Shown: piece after piece, positions 57,658-64,000 of the stretch | How positions within the stretch are numbered: position 1 is the first letter of the stretch | Layout: each line of letters begins with the position of its first letter | Source of the DNA: Yanghanlia sp047501535 | GTDB lineage: Bacteria; Pseudomonadota; Gammaproteobacteria; Burkholderiales; Burkholderiaceae_B | NCBI RefSeq assembly: GCF_047501535.1 | Contig: NZ_JAZDRJ010000005.1 | Coordinates: forward strand, 1 to 64,000 | Length of the DNA stretch: 64,000 nt | Reading direction: 5' to 3' | Position numbers and translations under genes: made by a program | Notes under the pieces: model-generated | The model's database searches: none | The model's input: only the letters and a program-made list of their open reading frames with translations | Told to the model about the DNA's origin: nothing

Positions 57658-58221
57658 TTAATTTCCACGCTCCCATTTGGGGCACCATGAATCTGTGATG
57701 GTTTTTAGGACTGGCTTTTTTGCGTCATCATCAAATTTTTCCAGCACGTCACGGGCAAACTGTGCCTTTCCTTTTGGGTATGGGTCGCATCCCTCTGATT
57801 TCCGTTTCTGCCACTCTACCCATAATTCCCGGACAAACTCCTTGGCGGTCGCCTCTCGGCTATTGAAATGATGCCGCATTAAGGCTCTCGTTCTGGCCTC
57901 GTTTGCCCTCATACGTCTGTCTATGTGATCACCAAACCAAGCCTCCCCGCGTTTAGCCACTTCGCATAGCCCGATAAGCGTGTAGGCGTCTATCGGCTCC
58001 CGTTGTAGCTCAGTCTCGATCACCCGCACGTCCGGGTACACGCGTGTCAAGCGATTACCTAGAATTTTCAGTACACGCTCTGCGGCCTCAAGTGTCTGAC
58101 GCGCATTTCCAAGGGTGTCTCCTTGTTCGCTATTGCGTGTCATGAGATGGATGAAACCGGCAACATCCGTAACCGTCAGGGTGGGAGGGTTGCAGGTGTC
58201 CTGAGTCTTCTTTTGTGCCAT
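57658..58221 (-). CDS. Element protein of unknown function
   Basis: This 187-residue, soluble, mostly helical protein is rich in charged residues (TRNSEQGDTLGNARQTLEAA, EAWFGDHIDRRMRANEARTR, KGKAQFARDVLEKFDDDAKK). No signal peptide or membrane segment is seen. I recognise no family. It lies between the integrase and the AlpA operon, where P4-like satellites often carry variable accessory or defence genes, so an accessory role is possible. About 100 bp separate it from the integrase. Confidence 0.6.
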   Translation of the reverse strand: MAQKKTQDTCNPPTLTVTDVAGFIHLMTRNSEQGDTLGNARQTLEAAERVLKILGNRLTRVYPDVRVIETELQREPIDAYTLIGLCEVAKRGEAWFGDHIDRRMRANEARTRALMRHHFNSREATAKEFVRELWVEWQKRKSEGCDPYPKGKAQFARDVLEKFDDDAKKPVLKTITDSWCPKWERGN

Positions 58222-58321
58222 CGCATCATCCTATGCGCCATCCATGAAATAGGTGCCAGCACCAGACCGGTGGATGCATCCGGCTTTTCGCCCCGTCGGG
58301 CTAGATGCTGGCGTAAAAGAA

Positions 58322-59518
58322 TTATGCTCGCCGCATCGCCACCACGTTTTCAACGCGCAATGCGTCCAGGTGGTCGCCCCACGCCTGCATCATCTTCGTT
58401 CGCTGGGGTAGATAGCTGGCATGGTTGTACGCCGCTGAAACCTCGTCGCGCTCTTGGTGGGCAAGCTGTAGTTCTATATGCTCATGCGGCCATCCCTGCT
58501 CATGCAAAATGGTGGACGCCACACCCCGGAAACCGTGCCCGGTCATTCTGCCCCGGTAGCCCATGCGGTATAGGGCATACAGAACGGTGTTATTGCTCAT
58601 GTGTGTCGGCTTGCCGGTGTCAGCCGGGAACACGTAAGGCCGCCCGTAGGAAATCCCTTGCAGCTTCTGCAACACCGCCAGCGCCTGCTTACTCAGCGGC
58701 ACGATATGGGGGGTACGCATCTTCATGCGTTCGGCGGGTATCTCCCACCGCGCCGCGTCTAGGTCAAATTCTTCCCACTTCGCCCCGATCAGTTCCCCCG
58801 TGCGCACGAACGTCAGCGCCATGAGTTGCAGGGCCAGCCGGGTATGTTCGCCCCCCACGTAGCCGTCAATATCACGCAGCAATTGCGGAAACTCTTTGGC
58901 ACTCACGCGGGAATAGTTGCGTTTCTTTCTTGCGGGCAGAATGTCAGACGGCTGTATATCTGCTACCGGGTTGCGCTCAGCAAGGTCATGTGCCACCGCG
59001 TACCGCATGATCTGGCTGCACTTCTGTAGCTGGCGCTTGGCAATGTCCAGCGCCCCCCGCGCCTCGATAGCCTTGATACAGTCGCGCACCTTCGCCGCCG
59101 TCAGGGCATTGGCCGGGATCGCGCCGATTGCAGGCAGCACATCCAGTTCCAGACGGTGCCACACATCAGCCGCATGTTTTTCAGTCTTGCCCGGCTTCCA
59201 ATGAGAAAACCATTTTTCGGCCACTGCCTGAAAAGTCATGGTATCGGCCATCTGTTCGGCCTTGCGTTCGGCCATGGGGTCAGTACCCGCCGCCAACACT
59301 TCCCGCGCCTCTTGGTGCAGCTTCCGCACTTGAGACAATGACACATCGGGGTATGCCCCGAAACTCATCAGCTTTTCTTTTCCCTCATAGCGGTACTTCC
59401 AACGCCACAGGCGCGAACCCTTCTGTGTGACATACAGGAACAGGCCGCCGCCGTCAGGCAGCTTGTAGGGCTTTTCTTGGGGTTTCGCTTGACGGACAGC
59501 GGTATCAGTCAGGGCCAT
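58322..59518 (-). CDS. Tyrosine integrase (P4 family) of the tRNA-Ser satellite
   Basis: 398 residues: a DUF4102 arm-binding domain (MALTDTAVRQAKPQEKPYKL, then GGGLFLYVTQKGSRLWRWKY), a core-binding domain (about 95-190) and a catalytic domain with Arg239 (FVRTGELIGAKW), His328-Arg331 (GHGFR), His354 (QLAHQ) and Tyr364 (AAYNH). All catalytic residues are present. It is 166 bp from the 3' end of tRNA-Ser(CGA), the usual arrangement for P4-type integrases. Confidence 0.95.
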   Translation of the reverse strand: MALTDTAVRQAKPQEKPYKLPDGGGLFLYVTQKGSRLWRWKYRYEGKEKLMSFGAYPDVSLSQVRKLHQEAREVLAAGTDPMAERKAEQMADTMTFQAVAEKWFSHWKPGKTEKHAADVWHRLELDVLPAIGAIPANALTAAKVRDCIKAIEARGALDIAKRQLQKCSQIMRYAVAHDLAERNPVADIQPSDILPARKKRNYSRVSAKEFPQLLRDIDGYVGGEHTRLALQLMALTFVRTGELIGAKWEEFDLDAARWEIPAERMKMRTPHIVPLSKQALAVLQKLQGISYGRPYVFPADTGKPTHMSNNTVLYALYRMGYRGRMTGHGFRGVASTILHEQGWPHEHIELQLAHQERDEVSAAYNHASYLPQRTKMMQAWGDHLDALRVENVVAMRRA

Positions 59519-59521
59519 GGT

Positions 59522-59581
59522 GGGGGTATCCAGAATGGGGGTATTCGTCGATACCCCCTAATCTACCCCCACTTGGGGGTA
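59522..59581. repeat. Right-end GGGGGTAT repeats (integrase arm-type sites)
   Basis: GGGGGTAT at 59522-59529 and 59537-59544, ATACCCCC at 59551-59558, TACCCCC at 59564-59570 and GGGGGTA at 59575-59581. These five copies lie between the integrase ATG and the tRNA, and pair with three copies at the left end. They may also serve to autoregulate the integrase promoter. Confidence 0.65.
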
Positions 59582-59616
59582 GTTGGCTATACCCTGCCGT
59601 ATACGCATAGGGACGT

Positions 59617-59651
59617 AAAAAAACCCGCAATGCCTGTAAACATGCGGGTTT
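59617..59651 (-). terminator. Intrinsic terminator of tRNA-Ser(CGA)
   Basis: AAACCCGCA (59621-59629) pairs with TGCGGGTTT (59643-59651); the minus strand continues into seven T residues (59617-59623 on plus). It lies 33 bp beyond the tRNA 3' end. The stem arms are identical to those of the terminator after tRNA-Leu(GAG). Confidence 0.85.
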
Positions 59652-59684
59652 CTATACGTCAATCAACTGCTGTAGACTAATTCT

Positions 59685-59774
59685 TGGCGGACAGGGTGGG
59701 ATTCGAACCCACGGTACGCTTGCACGTACGCCTGATTTCGAGTCAGGTACATTCGACCACTCTGCCACCTGTCC
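59685..59774 (-). tRNA. tRNA-Ser, anticodon CGA
   Basis: The minus strand gives a 90-nt class II tRNA: acceptor GGACAGG/CCTGTCC, anticodon stem-loop CCTGACTCGAAATCAGG (CGA), a long variable arm GTACGTGCAAGCGTAC, GTTCGAATC in the T loop and an encoded CCA. Its 3' end is the attachment site of the satellite, which leaves the tRNA intact. Confidence 0.95.
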
Positions 59775-60071
59775 GCGAACCTTCGATCATATTGCATGAA
59801 CAGAATCGAAGACCAAGGAATATAGCAGATTTTTCTGTGTATTGCTTGGGCCATGAGCCCGAACTTGGCGACACATGCTGATTCGGCTGGTTCAGAAGCG
59901 TTAACCCGGCTGGTTCAGAAACGCAACGCGATGCCCGGGTGAACCGGGTCGGGGCGGCCAGCGAACACAGCGCGTCGGTTGCCTTTTGAAGCTTTTGAAG
60001 GCCATTCCCCAACAATTGTGAAACCGTTTCTGCAGCACAATGGGTCATGTGACCGACAAAGAGGGCTTGCC

Positions 60072-60404
60072 ATGAAGAAATTATTCGTACTTGGGCTGAT
60101 ACTGGGTGCGGGGCTGTTCAGCGCTCCCGCCAAAGCCGATGTGGACGTACACATAGGCATTGGTGTGCCAGGCGTCATCATTGGCACCCATGGCCACCAT
60201 CACCATCATCACTACCACCCGCCGGTCAGGCACCGCCACTATGGTGCGCCGGTTTATTACTACCCGGACAGAGCCTACCGACACCCCCATAAACATTATC
60301 GGGGTAAACATGCGCACCGCCCACACCACGGGCATCACGTGCGCAAGGCCCACCGCCATGGGCCGCCGCCTCATGCCCGCGCTCATGGGCATTGGCACCG
60401 GTAA
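60072..60404 (+). CDS. Histidine-rich exported protein
   Basis: 110 residues from the ATG at 60072 (signal peptide MKKLFVLGLILGAGLFSAPAKA). The mature protein begins DVDVHIGIGVPGVIIG and then is extremely rich in His, Arg, Pro and Tyr (GHHHHHHYHPPVRHRHY and similar), about 30 His in 90 residues. Such tails bind Ni, Zn or Cu, so periplasmic metal buffering is a reasonable guess. The VxVGIGxPG opening occurs in many small proteobacterial exported proteins of unknown function. It is convergent with serS across a bidirectional terminator. Confidence 0.75.
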   Translation: MKKLFVLGLILGAGLFSAPAKADVDVHIGIGVPGVIIGTHGHHHHHHYHPPVRHRHYGAPVYYYPDRAYRHPHKHYRGKHAHRPHHGHHVRKAHRHGPPPHARAHGHWHR

Positions 60405-60434
60405 GAAGCTGTCTTGAGGCGTGCAGCCTCTAAA

Positions 60435-60468
60435 GCAAAAGCCCTGCTCTCATGAACAGGGCTTTTGC
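60435..60468. terminator. Bidirectional intrinsic terminator
   Basis: GCAAAAGCCCTG (60435-60446) and CAGGGCTTTTGC (60457-60468) form a perfect 12-bp stem with a 10-base loop and T/A runs inside both arms. It separates the convergent His-rich protein gene and serS. Confidence 0.85.
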
Positions 60469-60488
60469 ATTTCTACAAGGTAAACGCT

Positions 60489-61820
60489 TTATTCCGCCTT
60501 CAAGACTTCCAAGCCACCCATGTACGGATGCAAGGCTTGCGGAATAACCACGCTGCCGTCGGCTTGTTGGCCGTTTTCCAGCACAGCCACCAGCGTGCGC
60601 CCAACAGCCAGGCCGGAGCCATTCAGGGTATGCACGTATTCAGGCTTGCCCTTGCCAGCACGGAAGCGGGCTTGCATGCGCCGCGCCTGGAAGGCTTCGC
60701 AGTTCGATACCGAAGAAATCTCGCGCCAGGTATTCTGAGCGGGCAGCCAGACTTCAAGGTCGTAAGTCTTGGCGGCGCCAAAACCCATGTCTCCTGCGCA
60801 CAGGGCCACTACACGGTAAGGGAGTTCCAACGCCTGCAAAACGGCTTCGGCATGGCCGACCATTTCTTCCAGCGCTTCGTAGGACTTTTCCGGATGCACG
60901 ATCTGCACCATTTCTACCTTGTCGAACTGGTGCTGGCGAATCATGCCGCGCACGTCGCGCCCACCGCTACCTGCTTCGGAACGGAAGCACGGTGTATGCG
61001 CCGTCAGGCGGGTAGGCAGCGCTTCCGCGGGCAGAATGGAATCTCGCACAGATGCGGTGAGGGTAATTTCAGAAGTGGAGATCAGATACAACTCTTCGCG
61101 ATCTTCTTCGCCATCGTCATCGCCCCCCTTGGTCACCCAGAACATGTCATCCTTGAATTTGGGCAATTGGCCGGTACCCATCAGTGTGGAAGCATTGACG
61201 ATGTAAGGGGTGTAGCACTCCTGGTAACCATGTTTCGTGGTATGCAGGTCGAGCATGAACTGCGCCAAGGCCCGGTGCAAGCGCGCCACCTGAGAACGCA
61301 GCATCATGAAGCGCGAACCCGACAACTTGCGGGCGGTTTCAAAATCTAATCCAAGCGGTTCGCCCACGGCCACGTGGTCGCGCACTTCAAAGCCCAGTGC
61401 GGGCGGGTTGCCATCCGCGTCGGCCTGCATGCCCGGCGGCAGCCAGCGGCGCACTTCAACGTTGTCTTCTTCCGACAGCCCTTCCGGTACGCTTTCGTGC
61501 GGCAGGTTGGGCACCGTTAGCAGCCAGTCGGAAATTTCAGTCTGAATGGCACTCAAGCGCGCTTCGAGCTGCTTGAGTTGCTCAGGAATGGCCTGAGATT
61601 CGGCCATGACGGCGGAAGCATCTTCGCCACGGGATTTAAGCTGGCCAATTTGTTTCGCCAAGGCATTGCGCCGCGCCTGCAGCGCTTCGGTTTCCGTCTG
61701 AGCAGCCTTGCGCTCAGACTCCAGCCGGTTGAAGCGCTCGGCATCGAAGGACAGCCCGCGCAAGGACAAGGCTTTAACAACGGAAGGGAGGTCTCTGCGC
61801 AGCAGGTTCTGGTCTAGCAT
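60489..61820 (-). CDS. serS: Seryl-tRNA synthetase
   Basis: A 443-residue class II synthetase: an N-terminal antiparallel coiled coil (about 28-105) that contacts the long variable arm of tRNA-Ser, motif 2 CFRSEAGSGGRDVRGMIRQH and motif 3 in QADGSVVIPQALHPYMGG. It charges tRNA-Ser and tRNA-Sec. It follows rarA after 131 bp in the common lolA-rarA-serS order. Confidence 0.97.
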   Translation of the reverse strand: MLDQNLLRRDLPSVVKALSLRGLSFDAERFNRLESERKAAQTETEALQARRNALAKQIGQLKSRGEDASAVMAESQAIPEQLKQLEARLSAIQTEISDWLLTVPNLPHESVPEGLSEEDNVEVRRWLPPGMQADADGNPPALGFEVRDHVAVGEPLGLDFETARKLSGSRFMMLRSQVARLHRALAQFMLDLHTTKHGYQECYTPYIVNASTLMGTGQLPKFKDDMFWVTKGGDDDGEEDREELYLISTSEITLTASVRDSILPAEALPTRLTAHTPCFRSEAGSGGRDVRGMIRQHQFDKVEMVQIVHPEKSYEALEEMVGHAEAVLQALELPYRVVALCAGDMGFGAAKTYDLEVWLPAQNTWREISSVSNCEAFQARRMQARFRAGKGKPEYVHTLNGSGLAVGRTLVAVLENGQQADGSVVIPQALHPYMGGLEVLKAE

Positions 61821-61951
61821 GGGTCAGCCAAGAAAAGAGTGAAAACACAAGTTATACAAAAGCGGTGCTTCAAGCCAGAGCTGATGCGCCGCAACGGCAG
61901 CGGCGCCCTGAGCGCCATATTATGTAGGTGTTGCCTTGCTGGCTCTTGCTT

Positions 61952-63322
61952 TTAATCACGAGGCCCGCGCCCGGATGATTGCGCATCCAGTTCGCGCAAG
62001 AAAGCCAGCTTTTGCTGAATTTTACCTTCCAGGCCACGATCTGTCGGCTCGTAGAATACGGCATCCAGCCCATCGGGGAAATATTGTTCGCCTGCAGCAT
62101 AGCCGTGGGGCTCATCATGCGCATAGCGATAGCGTCGCCCATAACCCAATTCTTTCATGAGTTTGGTGGGTGCATTACGCAAATGCAAGGGTACAGGCGC
62201 ACTGCCATGTTGTTCCGCATAGCGGCGGGCGGCCTTGTAAGCGTTGTAGACGGCATTGGATTTCGCCGCGCACGCTAGATACACCACCGCTTGAGCCAAC
62301 GCCAATTCGCCCTCCGGCGAACCCAGGCGTTCGTAGATGTCTGCAGCATTCAAGGTGAGCTGTGTGGCACGCGGGTCAGCCAGGCCGATATCTTCCACCG
62401 CCATGCGCACCAGGCGACGCGATAGGTAGCGCGGGTCAGCCCCGCCATCCAGCATGCGGCTAAACCAATACAGCGATGCGTCCGGGTCAGAGCCGCGTAT
62501 GGCTTTGTGCAAAGCGCTAATCTGGTCGTAGAACGCCTCGCCCCCTTTGTCGAACCGGCGCAGGCTCTGCGACAAAGCGGTTTCCAGCCATGCTGGGTCA
62601 ACGACTTCACGCCCGGCATTGCGCGCCGATTCGGCCACAATTTCCATGGCGTTGATCAAACGCCGCGCATCGCCATCGGCCCAGCGCGCTAACTGTTCGC
62701 GGGCCGCTGCTTCAAAGCTCAGTGCAGCCTGCCCTTCCTCGGCGTTCATGGTTGCCAAGGCGCGGTCCACCAGCTCGCCCAGTTCCTCGAAACTCAACGC
62801 CTGCAGCACATAGACGCGCGCCCGCGACAGCAATGCTGAATTAACTTCGAAAGAAGGGTTTTCCGTGGTGGCGCCAATAAAGGTGAACAGACCGCTTTCT
62901 ACATAGGGCAGAAACGCATCCTGCTGGGCCTTGTTGAAGCGATGCACTTCATCCACAAATAGAATGGTACGACGCCCTCTGGCTTGGGCCACTTGCGCCG
63001 CAACCACGGCGTCGCGGATATCCTTAACCCCGCCCAATACGGCCGATATGGCGATGAACTGAGCGTCGAAGCCTTCGACCATCAAGCGCGCCAGCGTGGT
63101 CTTGCCCACGCCCGGCGGCCCCCAGAAAATCATGGAGTGCGGCCGGCCGGATTCAAACGCCACGCGCAACGGCTTACCCGGCCCCAGCAAGTGGGCCTGG
63201 CCTACCACTTCGCCCAGCGTACGCGGGCGCATGCGTTCGGCCAACGGAGAATAAGCGAGCGCTTGACTGGCCTGGGCCGGGCCCCCGGCGCCTTCGCCAA
63301 ACAAATCTTTACTCATCGCCAT
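61952..63322 (-). CDS. rarA: Replication-associated recombination protein A (AAA+ ATPase)
   Basis: A 456-residue MgsA/RarA protein: Walker A FWGPPGVGKTTLARL, Walker B ILFVDEVHRFNKAQQ, sensor 1 FIGATTENPSFEVN and a C-terminal tetramerisation domain (YLACAAKSNAVYNAYKAARR). It remodels stalled replication forks. It starts 6 bp after lolA ends and is probably co-transcribed with it. Confidence 0.96.
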   Translation of the reverse strand: MAMSKDLFGEGAGGPAQASQALAYSPLAERMRPRTLGEVVGQAHLLGPGKPLRVAFESGRPHSMIFWGPPGVGKTTLARLMVEGFDAQFIAISAVLGGVKDIRDAVVAAQVAQARGRRTILFVDEVHRFNKAQQDAFLPYVESGLFTFIGATTENPSFEVNSALLSRARVYVLQALSFEELGELVDRALATMNAEEGQAALSFEAAAREQLARWADGDARRLINAMEIVAESARNAGREVVDPAWLETALSQSLRRFDKGGEAFYDQISALHKAIRGSDPDASLYWFSRMLDGGADPRYLSRRLVRMAVEDIGLADPRATQLTLNAADIYERLGSPEGELALAQAVVYLACAAKSNAVYNAYKAARRYAEQHGSAPVPLHLRNAPTKLMKELGYGRRYRYAHDEPHGYAAGEQYFPDGLDAVFYEPTDRGLEGKIQQKLAFLRELDAQSSGRGPRD

Positions 63323-63328
63323 TGCGGC

Positions 63329-63961
63329 CTACTGCATCCGTACGACATCTACATCGGCGGGCACGTCGAAAGCAAAAGCATCGGCTGACAGATCTGGGTT
63401 AGCAACAATGTTAGTCAGCCCAATGCGGGTGGTCTGCCCGAAAGCATCAAGCAGCTCAAGCCGGCGTGGCATCCCTTCAGCAAAACCAATATCGATATGC
63501 GCAAAACCGGCATCACTGCTACGCGGCTTGGCACGCAGCCAGGTCAGGCCATCCCGATCTTGCTGGGGCAAGAGTTCAAACGCTTCTTCAAGGCTGCCTG
63601 AGCCAAATAAGATCGCGGCAGGGGAAGCGCCAATCGAGGCATCGACCGGCTTTTCAGTGACTTGTGCCAGATCGGGATCGTATTGCCGGAGCACCTGGCC
63701 ATCGGACACAACCAGTTGTTCGTAGGGTTGCAGGGTTTCCCAGCGAAAGCGCCCAGGGCGCTGGAAGGCGAATTCGCCTTGCTGAACTTGGCGCTGCTGG
63801 CCTTGATCGTCGGCCACCTGCTGGGTGAAGCTGCCAGTGGCAGACTGCACTTGCGCCACAAACCGTTGCAATTGCGCACGTGCATCGGCCGCCAGCGCGG
63901 GTGTGCAGGCCACTGCTAGCACGCCGGCTGCTAACCACTTTGCTGCGAATTTAATCATCAT
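63329..63961 (-). CDS. lolA: Outer-membrane lipoprotein carrier protein
   Basis: 210 residues from the ATG at 63961, chosen because GGAAGG lies about 9 bases upstream and the signal peptide starts there (MMIKFAAKWLAAGVLAVACT, cleaved near PALAADA). The frame opens earlier at 63994. The LolA fold shows SATGSFTQQVADDQGQQRQV, GEFAFQRPGRFRWET and the C-terminal IGLTNIVANPDLSADAFAF. LolA carries lipoproteins from LolCDE to LolB across the periplasm. The upstream gene, usually ftsK, is outside the window. Confidence 0.94.
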   Translation of the reverse strand: MMIKFAAKWLAAGVLAVACTPALAADARAQLQRFVAQVQSATGSFTQQVADDQGQQRQVQQGEFAFQRPGRFRWETLQPYEQLVVSDGQVLRQYDPDLAQVTEKPVDASIGASPAAILFGSGSLEEAFELLPQQDRDGLTWLRAKPRSSDAGFAHIDIGFAEGMPRRLELLDAFGQTTRIGLTNIVANPDLSADAFAFDVPADVDVVRMQ

Positions 63962-64000
63962 CACCTGCCTTCCCCACGGGAACGAGAATTTCACGATTAC

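Larger units (their letters stand above)
52546..59704. mobile_element. P4-like satellite / small integrative element in tRNA-Ser(CGA), about 7.15 kb
   Basis: Boundaries are set by the tRNA 3' end and its imperfect copy. Inside lie an integrase, an AlpA regulator, a Toprim protein, a DUF927 ATPase, an iteron cluster and several small unknown proteins, all minus strand. Arm-type repeats GGGGGTAT occur only at the two ends. No capsid, tail, terminase or conjugation genes are present, so the element would need a helper phage or plasmid to move between cells. Confidence 0.78.

Noticed and set aside
59883..59925. Two copies of CGGCTGGTTCAGAA near tRNA-Ser(CGA) as possible att repeats
   Set aside because: They lie on the host side of the tRNA, do not match its 3' end, and have no partner at the left border of the element.
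60189..60220. Run of CAC/CAT resembling a simple-sequence repeat or slippage tract
   Set aside because: It encodes histidines within an intact signal-peptide-bearing frame with mixed codons, so it is coding and not a microsatellite.
1..64000. CRISPR array
   Set aside because: No regularly spaced 25-40-bp direct repeats with unique spacers were seen; the only arrays are the short iterons and the palindromic cluster.

Overview
The window looks like a chromosome segment of a betaproteobacterium of the family Alcaligenaceae (relatives of Bordetella, Achromobacter, Alcaligenes, Pusillimonas). The main reason is gene order. On the minus strand run ilvB-ilvN-ilvC, psd-pssA, rpsO-pnp and qor-tpiA-secG-tRNA-Leu(GAG), the order known in Burkholderiales, where it normally continues into the nuo (complex I) operon. 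A bhuRSTUV-type heme cluster, a homodimeric E1 2-oxoacid dehydrogenase and a CaiB-type CoA transferase fit the same group. The assignment rests on recognised families and synteny, not on a database search.

Layout. 1-6.5 kb: the start of an IS3-type transposase gene at the window edge, then a cell-envelope locus (GtrA flippase, LtaS-like phosphoglycerol transferase, OmpR-type two-component system, GtrB-like glycosyltransferase, diacylglycerol kinase). 6.5-13.1 kb: a decayed integrative element next to tRNA-Leu(GAG), with an anti-phage DUF499 ATPase remnant, a large ParB, an XRE regulator, an AlpA-like regulator, a tyrosine integrase and two long hairpin-rich non-coding stretches. 13.2-15.7 kb: secG, tpiA, qor. 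15.8-25.4 kb: an inserted mixed block (tRNA-Ser, hslR, cheV, cysK, a toxin-antitoxin pair, a tetrapyrrole methylase, an mdeR/mdeB-like pair). 25.6-28.4 kb: tRNA-Leu(UAA), a palindromic repeat cluster, pnp, rpsO. 28.7-36.9 kb: a lipoprotein, pssA, psd, then heme uptake with two Fur-box candidates. 37-40.9 kb: ilvBNC with a terminator in its leader. 40.9-52.5 kb: FUSC transporter, yaaA, a short acyl-CoA/hydroxybutyrate operon with a divergent LysR gene, a 2-hydroxyacid dehydrogenase, a sirtuin, a WYL regulator and an orphan gene. 52.5-59.7 kb: a compact P4-like satellite in tRNA-Ser(CGA). 60-64 kb: a His-rich exported protein, then serS, rarA, lolA.

How the genes work together. In the left locus the LtaS-like enzyme should use phosphatidylglycerol as donor and release diacylglycerol. 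DgkA would recycle that lipid, GtrA/GtrB-like proteins would move a prenyl-linked sugar, and the two-component system (whose genes overlap the transferase gene) would control the set. Three 7-bp repeats spaced 11 bp upstream of the glycosyltransferase are a candidate response-regulator site. In the satellite, twelve copies of GGGAAC/GTTCCC lie next to a DUF927 ATPase and a Toprim primase-like gene. Repeats of GGGGGTAT occur only at its two ends, and an 18/20 imperfect copy of the tRNA 3' end marks the left boundary. Together these define a replication origin, integrase arm sites and att sites for an element of about 7.15 kb.

The most useful leads are the satellite's iteron origin and split primase/ATPase, the envelope-modification locus, the structured non-coding regions of the first element, the attenuator-like ilv leader, and a repeat cluster that forms the last codons of pnp.
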